Shown: piece after piece, positions 35,375 to 44,668 of the stretch | Numbering within the stretch: the first letter of the stretch is position 1 | Layout: each line of letters opens with the position of its first letter | NCBI GenBank assembly: GCA_016715885.1 | Contig: JADJXL010000025.1 | Span: forward strand, 310,001 to 374,000 | Reading direction: 5' to 3' | Length of the DNA stretch: 64,000 nt | Source of the DNA: Polyangiaceae bacterium | Lineage (GTDB): Bacteria > Myxococcota_A > Polyangia > Polyangiales > Polyangiaceae | Translations under genes and position numbers: made by a program | Notes under the pieces: model-generated | The model's input: only the letters and a program-made list of their open reading frames with translations | Told to the model about the DNA's origin: nothing | Databases searched by the model: none

Positions 35375-36496
35375 ATGATCGCCCTAAAAAATCATGAAAT
35401 CGTTCCCGATCACGTGATCAGGCACATTCGTTACGAAGCCCGTCCTGTCAAGCGGCAGGATGGTTCCGTCATCGAGGGGTTGCATCAAGTTTGGATTATT
35501 TTGGACAATGAAGCGCAACTCAATTCGTATACGACGGAGGCCGTCAAGGATGTGATCATCGCGTTTCAGCGCGCGAGCGCGGATCGTCGTGCGGTGGCCG
35601 TGGTGTTCACCGCGATGGGCAATCGCGCGTTTTGCAGTGGCGGGAATACGGAAGAATACGCGAACTATTACGCGCAGCGGCCGCTCGAATACCTCCAATA
35701 CATGCGGCTCTTCAATGACATGGTGACGAACATCATGCTCTGCGACAAACCCGTCATCTGTCGCGTGAATGGACTGCGCATCGGCGGCGGACAAGAAATT
35801 GGAATGGCGTGCGATTTCAGCGTTGCCGGGGACCACGCGCGGTTTGGCCAAGCCGGCCCCGTGCACGGTTCTGCGCCGGATGGTGGGTCCACGGATTTCC
35901 TCGACCTTTATGTGGGCTATGCGAAGGCCGCGGAGTCGCTCGTTTTGTGTGAACCGTGGTCCGCCCACAAGGCGCTCGATTTGGGCGTCCTGAACGACAT
36001 TGCGCCGGTCTACAAAAACGAAGGGCGGTTCATTGCGAATCCGTTCGTGGTTACCGATCGAACGTACGACGAATTCGGACGTCGCGTTTATGGTGAATGG
36101 AAAACGGGGGCCGAACAAGCGAATGCGAAGGCGCTTGCCGCCAAGTGCGAAATCGATCTATCGCTGCTCGACAAACTCGTCGATTCCTACGTGACGAAGC
36201 TCGTTTCGACCTTCCCCGACTGCACGCGCAAAACGCTACAAAGCCTTCGAAAGAAGAAGCTTGCGCATTGGATGGCCAACAGCGAAGCCAATCGTTCCTG
36301 GTTGGCGCTCAACATGAATACCGAAGCCGCGGCGGGATTCCCTGCGTTTCAATATGGCGAACGCGGCGCGAGGGAAATCGATTTCGTCAAATTGCGTCAG
36401 AAGCTCGCCGAAGGAGCGCCGTTCGATCGTGAGCTCATCCTTTCCGTCTTGCCGAATGCAGCGCGCGCGGAATTCGAAAAACAGCACGCCGGTTGA
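35375..36496 (+). CDS. oah: 6-oxocyclohex-1-ene-1-carbonyl-CoA hydrolase (Oah)
   Basis: Oah adds water and opens the ring of 6-oxocyclohex-1-ene-carbonyl-CoA to give 3-hydroxypimelyl-CoA. The 373-aa product is a long crotonase with the Oah-type N-terminus (QVWIILDNEAQLNSYTTEAV), the oxyanion-hole segment GNRAFCSGGNTEEYA, and NGLRIGGGQEIGMACDF. The ATG is preceded by AAAGGAG. It lies 15 bp after had. Confidence 0.95.
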   Translation: MIALKNHEIVPDHVIRHIRYEARPVKRQDGSVIEGLHQVWIILDNEAQLNSYTTEAVKDVIIAFQRASADRRAVAVVFTAMGNRAFCSGGNTEEYANYYAQRPLEYLQYMRLFNDMVTNIMLCDKPVICRVNGLRIGGGQEIGMACDFSVAGDHARFGQAGPVHGSAPDGGSTDFLDLYVGYAKAAESLVLCEPWSAHKALDLGVLNDIAPVYKNEGRFIANPFVVTDRTYDEFGRRVYGEWKTGAEQANAKALAAKCEIDLSLLDKLVDSYVTKLVSTFPDCTRKTLQSLRKKKLAHWMANSEANRSWLALNMNTEAAAGFPAFQYGERGAREIDFVKLRQKLAEGAPFDRELILSVLPNAARAEFEKQHAG

Positions 36497-36509
36497 ACGA
36501 GGTTTTGCC

Positions 36510-37301
36510 ATGACGAACCATCGACGCATCACCGTGGAGCTCGACGAGGACGCAGGGATTCTAAGCATTGGGCTTTCCGGCGGCAAGGGCAACATCGTCG
36601 ACATGGCGATGATGGACGAAATTCGCGCAGCACTCGACGCTCACATGGGCAAACAGACCTTGCGTATGGTGCTGCTCGAGGGCGGTGATGCGCACTTTTC
36701 GTTCGGTGCGGCGATCGAGGAGCATACGCAGGATCGCATTGGCACGATGCTCCCCGCATTTCATGCGCTCATTCGCCAAGTCGCGCTCTATCCCGTGCCA
36801 GTTGCGGCACTGGTACGCGGTCGATGCCTCGGTGGAGCATTCGAACTGGTGCTCGCGTGCCATTTCGTATTTGCCACCCAGAGCGCTCGATTTGCGTGCC
36901 CCGAAATCAAGCTGGGCGTGTTTCCCCCGGTGCTTGCAGCTCTCGGACCCGCGCGGTTGCCGCAAATTGTGGTGGAAAGGCTCTTGCTCACGGGCGCTGA
37001 AATGGACGTGACCGAAGCGGTGCGTTTGGGATTCGTGACGTCCATCGTGGGCGAAAGCGATGGCAATGGTCGAAGCGATGTTCTTGCCTGGTATCGATCG
37101 ACGCTGGCGTCGCTTTCGGCCAGCTCACTGCGCCACGCGGTGCGGGTTTCGCGCCAAGCGGGAGGAATCGCAGACAGAATCGGCGCGCCGCTCGACATCG
37201 CCGAACGAATGTACATCGACGAGCTCTGCGCAACGCACGACGGTCACGAAGGAATCGCGGCATTCATGCAGCAGCGCAAGCCGGTTTGGAGGCACGCATG
37301 A
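36510..37301 (+). CDS. dch: Cyclohexa-1,5-dienecarbonyl-CoA hydratase (Dch)
   Basis: Dch hydrates the diene made by benzoyl-CoA reductase to 6-hydroxycyclohex-1-ene-carbonyl-CoA. The 263-aa crotonase-family product is the usual length and has GGDAHFSFGAAIEEHT, VRGRCLGGAFELVLACHF and ACPEIKLGVFPPVLAA, close to known Dch proteins. The ATG at 36510 follows GAGG by 8 nt; the frame extends into oah. It is placed between oah and the TetR gene, whose ATG overlaps its stop. Confidence 0.92.
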   Translation: MTNHRRITVELDEDAGILSIGLSGGKGNIVDMAMMDEIRAALDAHMGKQTLRMVLLEGGDAHFSFGAAIEEHTQDRIGTMLPAFHALIRQVALYPVPVAALVRGRCLGGAFELVLACHFVFATQSARFACPEIKLGVFPPVLAALGPARLPQIVVERLLLTGAEMDVTEAVRLGFVTSIVGESDGNGRSDVLAWYRSTLASLSASSLRHAVRVSRQAGGIADRIGAPLDIAERMYIDELCATHDGHEGIAAFMQQRKPVWRHA

Positions 37302-37981
37302 GCGCCCGAATGCGTCGCCGGGAGCAAGCCAGCGAGCAAATCCTGGAAGCCGCCGCAGCGGCGATTGCGGAACATGGGTTTCACGGGATGTCCATGCGTG
37401 TTCTTGCTCAGTCGACGGGCATGTCGCTCGCCAACTTCTACAACTATTTCGATTCGAAGGAGGATCTGCTTTTTGCGCTGCATGCGCGATCGTTTTCGGC
37501 GCTTTTGTCGGCGGTCGACGCAGAATTGCAAAAGGCCACGGAAAGCGAGGAAAAACTCTATACGTTCATTGCCACTCACGTCGCCTACTTCATTCAGCAC
37601 ACGGCCGTCATGCACGTGCTCGTGCACGAAGCCGGCCGCCTCGCACCCAAACATCGCCCGACCGTCCGCAAGCTCAAGGATGACTACTTCGGTCGGGCGC
37701 GAGCCATCGTGGCTACGATCCTTGCGGAGCGAGGTGAACGACGTGGCGGCGAAATCGACCGTGCGACATATAACGTGTTTGGCATGATGAACTGGGTCTA
37801 CGCGTGGTACGATCCGCATATGCATGGAAGCGCAAGCGATGTGGCACGAACGATTCACACGATGGCCATGAGGGGTTTGGCGGGATTGAACGAATCCGCG
37901 TGCATCCCCACGACGTCGGGAAAGCTCGATGCTGCAGCATTGCCTTCACCCATTCGACGAAAGGAGACACGTCCGATATGA
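37298..37981 (+). CDS. TetR-family regulator of the benzoyl-CoA reductase operon
   Basis: The 227-aa product has an N-terminal TetR HTH (ILEAAAAAIAEHGFHGMSMR … MSLANFYNYFDSKEDLL) and a helical ligand domain. Its ATG overlaps the dch stop and its stop overlaps the bcrC ATG, each by 4 bp, so it is made with the enzymes it probably controls. The palindrome at 34238-34253 is its likely operator. Known regulators of this pathway belong to other families (BzdR/BoxR, BcrR, BadR), so a TetR here is unusual. A CoA thioester is a likely ligand by inference. Confidence 0.9.
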   Translation: MSARMRRREQASEQILEAAAAAIAEHGFHGMSMRVLAQSTGMSLANFYNYFDSKEDLLFALHARSFSALLSAVDAELQKATESEEKLYTFIATHVAYFIQHTAVMHVLVHEAGRLAPKHRPTVRKLKDDYFGRARAIVATILAERGERRGGEIDRATYNVFGMMNWVYAWYDPHMHGSASDVARTIHTMAMRGLAGLNESACIPTTSGKLDAAALPSPIRRKETRPI

Positions 37982-39168
37982 TTCGCGAACGATTGGATCC
38001 TGCTGCGGAGGTCTTGGCGCGCGCCGAAGTGCTCGCCGACGATCTGGAGATGCGGAGTGTTCGTGCTTTCAAGGAGGCGAATCCGACCGCGCTCGTCGTG
38101 GGACACATGCCCATCTATGCGCCGCGCCCGCTTTTCGAGGCGCTCGGGTGCCTGCCCGTCGCGATTTTCGGTGCCGGCGACCAACTCGACATCATTCGTG
38201 GCGACTCGTACTTTCAATCGTACATCTGCCACATTCCACGCAGCACCATCGAGCTCGGATTGTCGGGGCGTCTCGAATCGGTCGATGCGATGGTGTTTCC
38301 GTCGATATGCGACGTCATCCGGAACCTGGGAGGCATGTGGAAACTGCTGTTCCCGGATCGATTGAGCATTTATCTCGATCTTCCGCAGAACTTCGATTCC
38401 GCAATTGGGGGTCGGTTTTACGCGGGAGAGCTTCGTCGCATTGCGCGTGAGCTGGAAAAAAAGGGTGCAAAGCCGTTGCAAGCGGAGGCACTTCTGCTGG
38501 CCATTGCAGACGAAAATCGCCGCCGAGAGCTCATTACAGAATTGGACGCATTACGACGAGAAGACCCATCACGGGTGCGGGCATCCGAAGCGTACACGGT
38601 CGTGCGGGCAGGAGCCGCCCTTACGGCGCGTGCACACGCTGATTTGCTGGACGAATTCGTGACGGCCGCGAAGCAGCGCCACGTGCGCCATTTCGACAAC
38701 GTACGTGTCGTGCTTTGCGGTTCATTCTGTGAGCAGCCCCCGCTCGCCCTCATCCGCTCGCTCGAAAAAGCCGGATGCGATATCGTCGACGACGATTTCC
38801 AGCTCGGTTGGCGAATGATCGAATCCGCGATCGAGGTTCGGGATGGCGAGGATCCCGTGGACGCGCTTGCTCGCGCATACATCGAACAGGGGCGCCCAAC
38901 GGCCTCACGGTACATTGCGGATGAAATCAAAGGCGCCGACCTCGCTCGGCGTGTGCGTCGATTGCCCGCTGATGGAGTCATCTTTGCGGCGGCATCGTTT
39001 TGCGATCCTGCGCTTCTCGACCAACCCATGCTCGAAGCTGCGCTCAGGCAGCAAAACATTCCCTTCACGAGTTTCAAGTTTGCCGAAAATACTGGACAAT
39101 TTCAGGTCATTCGCGAACAAGCGGGCGCTTTTTCGGATGCCGTGAAATTATGGGGAGCAAACGTATGA
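37978..39168 (+). CDS. bcrC: Benzoyl-CoA reductase, subunit C (HgdB-like)
   Basis: The 396-aa product belongs to the BcrC/BadD/HgdB family, which with BcrB forms the benzoyl-CoA-binding, cluster-containing half of the class I ATP-dependent reductase. Features include VVGHMPIYAPRPLFEALGCLPV, SYFQSYICHIPRSTIELGL, MVFPSICDVIRNLGGMWK and VVLCGSFCEQPPL, with conserved Cys for the [4Fe-4S] cluster. It is overlapped by 4 bp on both sides. The order bcrC-B-A-D is that of Thauera-type clusters. Confidence 0.95.
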   Translation: MIRERLDPAAEVLARAEVLADDLEMRSVRAFKEANPTALVVGHMPIYAPRPLFEALGCLPVAIFGAGDQLDIIRGDSYFQSYICHIPRSTIELGLSGRLESVDAMVFPSICDVIRNLGGMWKLLFPDRLSIYLDLPQNFDSAIGGRFYAGELRRIARELEKKGAKPLQAEALLLAIADENRRRELITELDALRREDPSRVRASEAYTVVRAGAALTARAHADLLDEFVTAAKQRHVRHFDNVRVVLCGSFCEQPPLALIRSLEKAGCDIVDDDFQLGWRMIESAIEVRDGEDPVDALARAYIEQGRPTASRYIADEIKGADLARRVRRLPADGVIFAAASFCDPALLDQPMLEAALRQQNIPFTSFKFAENTGQFQVIREQAGAFSDAVKLWGANV

Positions 39169-40469
39169 CAACGACGACCCCTATGGCAATCGCCGCCACG
39201 GACGTTTCCAAGGATCGGAGCCAAGCGCGCCAGAAACGCATGATTGCCGATCACTTCGACAAACTCGAACATGCCAAAGAGACGGGCAAAAAAGTCGTCT
39301 ATACGTTCGTCCCTGGGAACCTGACCGAGCTCATCGACGCGCTCGGGATGTTGCCCGTGCTGCCGGAAATCAATGCGCTTCAATCGGGCATGCGCAAGAA
39401 GTCCGCCGAATACATTGCCGAAGCAGAGAAAGCTGGGCATTCCGAAGACGTCTGCACCTACGTGAAGTGCGACATTGGTATGCTGAAGAGCGGCAACGTC
39501 AGTCCGACGGGTACGCGACTACCTCCGCCCGATTTGCTGCTGCTTTCGTACACGGGCTGCTTCACCTTCATGAAATGGTTCGAGCTTCTGAAGCAGGAAT
39601 ACAACTGCCCGGTCGTGATGCTGCACGTGCCTTATCAGGCCGACGGTATGATTACCGATGAAATGCGTCGGTACATCGTGGACCAGCTCGAGCAAGTCGT
39701 GATTCCGGCCATGGAGCAAGTGGCGGGAAAGAAGCTCGACATGCAAGAATTGGAAAAGCGTTTGGCATTGTCGGCCAAAGCCGAAGACGATCTCGTGGCC
39801 GTCTGGGAATCGGCTCGCCATAGGCCGTCACCGATAGACGGATATTTCGGGGGCGTCTATTACATCGGGCCAATCTTCTCCGCATTTCGCGGTACCGAGG
39901 ATGCCGTGCACTATTATCGGGAGCTTCGGGAAGAAGTGACGGCGCGAATGGCTACGGGCGAAGGGCCCACGACGCCGGACGGCCCGACGACGAACGAGAA
40001 GTTTCGTATCGTCGTCGAAGGTCCCCCGAATTGGACGCACTTCTACGACTTTTGGCGAATGTTTTCGCGCGAAGGAGCGACCGTCGTCGCGAGCACGTAC
40101 ACACGCGTCGGCGGGCTTTACGACCTCGGGTTTCGTCACGATTCGCGCCGTCCCTTGGAAACACTCGCCGATTATTGCCTCGGCTGTTACACGAACATGA
40201 ATCTACCGAGCCGCATCGATTTGATCGAGCAATACATCAAGCGTTACGACGCGGATGGGTTCTTGATCAACAGCGTCAAGTCGTGCAATTCGTTCAGCGT
40301 CGGACAGCTTCTGGTCTTGCGGGAGCTCGAAAAACGCACGGGCGTTCCAGGAGGGTTCGTCGAATCGGACCTCGTCGATCCGCGTTATTTCGGCAAAGCC
40401 AACATCGACAATCGTCTTCAGAGCTATTTTCAAATGCTCGAGGGGAAGAAAAGGAAGGGCGCGCAATGA
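39165..40469 (+). CDS. bcrB: Benzoyl-CoA reductase, subunit B (HgdB-like)
   Basis: The 434-aa product is the second active-site subunit, matching the usual size of BcrB. It shows VVYTFVPGNLTELIDALGML, LLLSYTGCFTFMKWFELL, TLADYCLGCYTNMNLPSR and LINSVKSCNSFSVGQLL, with Cys positions expected for cluster binding. The ATG overlaps the bcrC stop and its stop overlaps the bcrA start. It reduces the aromatic ring by single-electron steps together with BcrC. Confidence 0.95.
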   Translation: MTTTTPMAIAATDVSKDRSQARQKRMIADHFDKLEHAKETGKKVVYTFVPGNLTELIDALGMLPVLPEINALQSGMRKKSAEYIAEAEKAGHSEDVCTYVKCDIGMLKSGNVSPTGTRLPPPDLLLLSYTGCFTFMKWFELLKQEYNCPVVMLHVPYQADGMITDEMRRYIVDQLEQVVIPAMEQVAGKKLDMQELEKRLALSAKAEDDLVAVWESARHRPSPIDGYFGGVYYIGPIFSAFRGTEDAVHYYRELREEVTARMATGEGPTTPDGPTTNEKFRIVVEGPPNWTHFYDFWRMFSREGATVVASTYTRVGGLYDLGFRHDSRRPLETLADYCLGCYTNMNLPSRIDLIEQYIKRYDADGFLINSVKSCNSFSVGQLLVLRELEKRTGVPGGFVESDLVDPRYFGKANIDNRLQSYFQMLEGKKRKGAQ

Positions 40470-41839
40470 AATGCGTCGTTGGCATCGATCTAGGCTCGAC
40501 CACCACCAAGGCCGTGCTTCTCGACGAGCGCGGCAGCGTGCTCGGCCAAGGCATTACGAACAGCCGCAGCAATTACGCGGTCGCTTCGTCCGTCGCACGC
40601 GACGAAGCGCTGACAGCAGCGCGTTTCACCATGCTCGAGCGCGCATTCGAGAGCGACCAGCGTATGGGCAGCGTCGAAACGCAAACGCTTCTCGAGCGGC
40701 TCGCTGCATGTTTTCGCCTCGAGGTGTACCTCGCTCAACTCGAACAACTCGGTCGCGTCATGGAGCTGCTCCTGGCAGGTGATCAATATGGTCGCCATCG
40801 ATCCGAAACGGAAGCACCGGCGCGAGACATCCTTGCGGAATGCATTCGAGACGCCCCGCAGCTCTTCGTTCCGGGAGCTCGACGCAAAAGTGACTTTTTT
40901 CGGGATCTCGCGGGAGCTGCTTTCATGGCAGGCGCCGAACGGCGGGCGCGCGAGGGCCAAGTCGTTTTCGAGCGCATCGTGGCGCTTTTCGATCGGGCGA
41001 TATTCGACGTCGAAACGTGGCTCATGAACGTCGAATTCGCAACACTGCTTTCGCGGGCGCTCGATCGGGCACTGCCCGATGTCATTACCGATTCCGTACG
41101 GAGCGACGTGCGCGATGAAATCAAAGCCATCGTCGATCGCGTCGCAACCGTGCCCATCGAAGAATGCTCGTACGTTGGAACGGGGTATGGTCGGCAAACG
41201 TTGCCATTCCCCAAGGAAGCGGTGCGGAGCGAAATTCTATGCCACGGGCGCGGCGCGCATCGGGTTTTTCCCGGCACTCGTTCCGTGCTCGACATCGGTG
41301 GCCAAGACACCAAGGCGCTGCAAGTCGACGATTCCGGCATGGTCACGGCGTTTCAAATGAACGACCGCTGCGCCGCAGGTTGCGGTCGATACCTCGGGTA
41401 CATCGCCGACGAGCTCAACATCGGCCTGCACGAGCTTGGGCCGCTGGCGCTTCAATCGACCAAGGTCGTGAAGATCAATTCCACGTGCACCGTTTTTGCC
41501 GGCGCGGAATTGCGCGAGCGTCTTTCGCTCGGACAGCGGCGCGAAGACATTCTCGCGGCGCTACACCGATCCATTTTGACCCGCGCCATGTCCCTCATTG
41601 CAAGGTCGGGTGGAATTCGCAATGAATTCACCTTCACGGGGGGCGTCTGCAAAAACCCGATGGCGACCAAAGTGCTCGGCGAGCTCGTGGCGGAGCATTA
41701 TGGTTCGGACATCGTCATTCACACGCATCCCGATTCTATTTACATGGGCGCGCTCGGAGCGGCCTTGTTTGCGCTCGACGACCTCCAAGCAGGGCGAGCC
41801 CGGCTCATGCTCGCCCAGGAGAAAGGAATAGCGTCATGA
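40466..41839 (+). CDS. bcrA: Benzoyl-CoA reductase, ATPase subunit A
   Basis: The 457-aa product is an ASKHA-fold ATPase that, with BcrD, couples ATP hydrolysis to electron delivery. It begins KCVVGIDLGSTTTKAVLLDE (phosphate-1 loop) and has an insert with RRKSDFFRDLAG, as in other BcrA proteins. Also present are SVLDIGGQDTKALQ and the cluster cysteines in NDRCAAGCGRYLG and NSTCTVFAGAE. The bridging [4Fe-4S] cluster is held between A and D. The ATG at 40466 overlaps the bcrB stop. Confidence 0.95.
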   Translation: MKCVVGIDLGSTTTKAVLLDERGSVLGQGITNSRSNYAVASSVARDEALTAARFTMLERAFESDQRMGSVETQTLLERLAACFRLEVYLAQLEQLGRVMELLLAGDQYGRHRSETEAPARDILAECIRDAPQLFVPGARRKSDFFRDLAGAAFMAGAERRAREGQVVFERIVALFDRAIFDVETWLMNVEFATLLSRALDRALPDVITDSVRSDVRDEIKAIVDRVATVPIEECSYVGTGYGRQTLPFPKEAVRSEILCHGRGAHRVFPGTRSVLDIGGQDTKALQVDDSGMVTAFQMNDRCAAGCGRYLGYIADELNIGLHELGPLALQSTKVVKINSTCTVFAGAELRERLSLGQRREDILAALHRSILTRAMSLIARSGGIRNEFTFTGGVCKNPMATKVLGELVAEHYGSDIVIHTHPDSIYMGALGAALFALDDLQAGRARLMLAQEKGIAS

Positions 41840-42744
41840 ATGATGGCACGCATCGGACGGCTGGAATCGACGTGGGCACGAGCTCCGTGAAAGTAGCCAT
41901 TGCTCGCAGCAATGCAGGCGACGACGGCGTCATGGAAGCGCTCGTGCACCAGCGTATTCGCAGGCGCAACGTGGGCGACGTGATTTCGGCGAGCTTTCAG
42001 GAAGCATGTAGCGCGGCGCATTGTGGCCTCGACGATCTCGATTACGTGTGCACGACGGGGGACGCCGAGTCACTCGAATTTGCCACGGGCCATTTCTATG
42101 GCATGACCACGCACGCGCGAGGTGCCATTTTCTTGATTCCCGAAGCGCGCGCGGTCCTGGATTTGGGCGCGCTTCATTCTCGTGCCATTGCGATGGATGG
42201 GCGGGGCAAGGTGACGAATCATCGCATGACGAGCCAATGCGCGAGCGGCACGGGGCAATTTCTCGAAAGCATTGCCCGGTATCTCGGCGTGCCCCTCGAG
42301 GACGTGGGCATGTTGTCGCAGGCATCGAAAGCCGTCGAAGAAACGTCGAGTATTTGTTCGGTACTAGCCGAAACGGACGTGATCAATTTGGTCGCGCGCG
42401 GAGCCCCCACCGGCGACATCTTGAAAGGGATTCACGTGAGCATTGCGCGACGATTGTCGCAACTTCTCCGCGCCATTGGAGCTCGCGGAATCGTAGCGCT
42501 CACGGGCGGGCTGGCGCATGACGCGGGTATGCTCGGCGCACTCAACGATGTTCTCGCTTCCGATTCGAAGGTAAAACGGCCCGGAGCGCAGCGAATCGAA
42601 GTAAAAACCCATCCAGATGCCATTTATGCAGGCGCCATTGGAGCGGCGCTACTGGGAGCATTTCGGCACGAACAGCGACGAGGGCGCGCACATGCGTCCG
42701 CAACCACCGACGTCGATGAAGGAAACCGCAGCGTCGAGTATTGA
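41836..42744 (+). CDS. bcrD: Benzoyl-CoA reductase, ATPase subunit D
   Basis: The 302-aa product is the smaller ATPase subunit. It has AGIDVGTSSVKVAI, ARAVLDLGALHSRAIAM, the cluster cysteines in SQCASGTGQFLE and SSICSVLAETDV, and ALTGGLAHDAGML. It overlaps bcrA by 4 bp and completes a four-subunit class I reductase. No dedicated ferredoxin or 2-oxoacid:ferredoxin oxidoreductase gene follows, so the electron donor must be encoded elsewhere. Confidence 0.95.
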   Translation: MNDGTHRTAGIDVGTSSVKVAIARSNAGDDGVMEALVHQRIRRRNVGDVISASFQEACSAAHCGLDDLDYVCTTGDAESLEFATGHFYGMTTHARGAIFLIPEARAVLDLGALHSRAIAMDGRGKVTNHRMTSQCASGTGQFLESIARYLGVPLEDVGMLSQASKAVEETSSICSVLAETDVINLVARGAPTGDILKGIHVSIARRLSQLLRAIGARGIVALTGGLAHDAGMLGALNDVLASDSKVKRPGAQRIEVKTHPDAIYAGAIGAALLGAFRHEQRRGRAHASATTDVDEGNRSVEY

Positions 42745-42779
42745 TGCCACGACATGGGCACTCGACAAGGAGACGAACC

Positions 42780-43304
42780 ATGAATGCAACGGAATGGCTC
42801 AAACGCGATCACGAATTGATTCTCGAGGGGCTCGTCGCCCTGTATGCCGTTGCCGATTGCGTGCAGGCAGGAAGGGCCGTACCGGTCGACGACACGCGCC
42901 AGCTCTTGATGTTTTTCCGCGAATTCGCCGACGAATATCACCACCACAAGGAAGAAAATGCACTCTTCCCTGCCCTCGAAGCCGCTGGAATGCCGTCGCA
43001 GGGTCCCATTGGAGTCATGCTGCACGAACACGAAAAGGGCCGGAAGCTTCTCCAGCGAATGATCGACGGCTTGCCCGAACTACCTGCCGGGGACGCCTTC
43101 GATTACATCGATCTGCTCCGCTTGCACATCGAAAAAGAGAACGAAGTGCTCTTTTACATCGCCGACCGCATGTTGTCGGCGAGCACCGATCGGTCCATTT
43201 CGGCGATGTTTTCACAGGCTGAAGATACGATGCCTCACGTGCTGGATCACGAAGGCTACCGAAAACTTTTCGCAAGGTTGCGAATGAGGGCCGAGGAGGA
43301 ATGA
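42780..43304 (+). CDS. Hemerythrin-domain protein
   Basis: The 174-aa product has the HHE-type di-iron ligands: His in LKRDHELIL, the YHHHKEENALFP cluster, His/Glu in LHEHEKGRK and LRLHIEKENEVLF. AAGGAG precedes the ATG at 42780. It lies 35 bp after bcrD in the same direction, so it is probably part of the operon. Binding or sensing O2 close to an oxygen-sensitive reductase is a sensible role; this is inference. Release of iron or NO handling are alternatives. Confidence 0.9.
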   Translation: MNATEWLKRDHELILEGLVALYAVADCVQAGRAVPVDDTRQLLMFFREFADEYHHHKEENALFPALEAAGMPSQGPIGVMLHEHEKGRKLLQRMIDGLPELPAGDAFDYIDLLRLHIEKENEVLFYIADRMLSASTDRSISAMFSQAEDTMPHVLDHEGYRKLFARLRMRAEEE

Positions 43305-43387
43305 GCCGCGGGTGAAGCGCAACTTCTTCCGCACGAAACGAAAATGTTTCGCTCGACAATGCAGCCGAAATGGATCAATGATCGTGC

Positions 43388-44617
43388 ATGTTCTGGGCGA
43401 AAATGACGAAAGACCAAATCGATCGTGCGGTCTTCGACGCGCTCTCCTCGAACCTGAGTTATTGCCGCGAGGATGTCATCGGCTTCCCGGGTTCCTATTT
43501 GGATCGCGAAGTTTTCCCCGATGCACCCTCCTTGCGCGAGCTACCCTATCTGAGCTGCGTGCGGGAAAACCCGAATCACATCGGATGTCACACGCTGACG
43601 CAAGCCGAAGTGGCATTCGCTGGAACGCAACGCATCGAGGTCGACTTGATTCGGATCTGCGCGGAAGAAATCATGGGCGCGCAGGATGCGGCATATGATG
43701 GTCACGTCTGCGGCGGAGGCACGGAGTGCAACATCGAGGGGCTATGGGTTCAGCGAAATAGGGCCCGGCGCGAAGGGCTCGTCGACGTCGCCGTGATCCA
43801 TTCCGAAGATGCACACTATTCGATTCCCAAGGCTTGTGATTTGCTCGGCCTCGCAGCGTTCGCCATACCGGTCGACGAGCGGACGAGGCAAATGCATCGA
43901 GGCGCGCTTCGCGAAGTCGCGCTCATGGCCAAGGACCGTGGCGTGAAGCGCCTGTTTCTGGTGCTCACCATGGGCACCACTCTTTTTGGCAGCATTGATG
44001 ACATCGATGCCGTCACGCAGGTGCTGGACGACGTGCGCATCGACTACCGCATTCACGTCGACGCCGCATTCGGGGGATTCATTTATCCCTTCACGGCAGC
44101 GCACAATCGCCTCGACTTCCGACATCCAAAGGTGGATTCAATCACGATGGATGGGCACAAGATGCTGCAAGCTCCGTATGGCACCGGCATCTTTTTGGCT
44201 CGCAAGGGGCTCGTCGAATTCATATGCACGGAGCAAGCTCGGTACGTGCACGGCAAAGATTACACGCTTTGCGGAAGCCGCTCGGGAGCCAATGCGGTGG
44301 CCTTGTGGATGATTCTGCAATCGTATGGGTCGGCCGGGGGCAAGGAATTCTTGCAGGATCTCGTCATGCGCACGGACAAACTTTGCGAGGGCCTCGATCG
44401 ACTCGGTGCAACGTATTTCCGCGATCCAGCGATGAACATCGTCGCCATTGCAACATCCAGCATGCCGATCGATGTGGCTAATCATTACATGCTCGTTCCG
44501 GATAGGTACGACGAGCCTCGATGGTGGAAAGCGGTCGTCATGGATCACGTCAATGAAGCGATGATCATGCGATTTTTGGATGACTTGCACCGGTCGAGTA
44601 AAACGCCACCCCAATGA
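43388..44617 (+). CDS. PLP-dependent group II amino-acid decarboxylase
   Basis: The 409-aa product resembles histidine/aspartate-type decarboxylases of group II. The PLP lysine is in SITMDGHKMLQAPYGTG, the Asp that contacts the pyridine N is in IHVDAAFGGFIYP, and the stacking His region is VIHSEDAHYSIPKACDLLG. ATGs at 43388 and 43403 are both possible and neither has a good ribosome-binding site. The substrate cannot be told. It contains a GGACAAAC octamer, the first after 20 kb without one. Confidence 0.85.
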   Translation: MFWAKMTKDQIDRAVFDALSSNLSYCREDVIGFPGSYLDREVFPDAPSLRELPYLSCVRENPNHIGCHTLTQAEVAFAGTQRIEVDLIRICAEEIMGAQDAAYDGHVCGGGTECNIEGLWVQRNRARREGLVDVAVIHSEDAHYSIPKACDLLGLAAFAIPVDERTRQMHRGALREVALMAKDRGVKRLFLVLTMGTTLFGSIDDIDAVTQVLDDVRIDYRIHVDAAFGGFIYPFTAAHNRLDFRHPKVDSITMDGHKMLQAPYGTGIFLARKGLVEFICTEQARYVHGKDYTLCGSRSGANAVALWMILQSYGSAGGKEFLQDLVMRTDKLCEGLDRLGATYFRDPAMNIVAIATSSMPIDVANHYMLVPDRYDEPRWWKAVVMDHVNEAMIMRFLDDLHRSSKTPPQ

Positions 44618-44668
44618 CGGGAAAACGCGTCCCTGGGCGCCTTCTCGACAGCCTCTTGAATTGATCCG

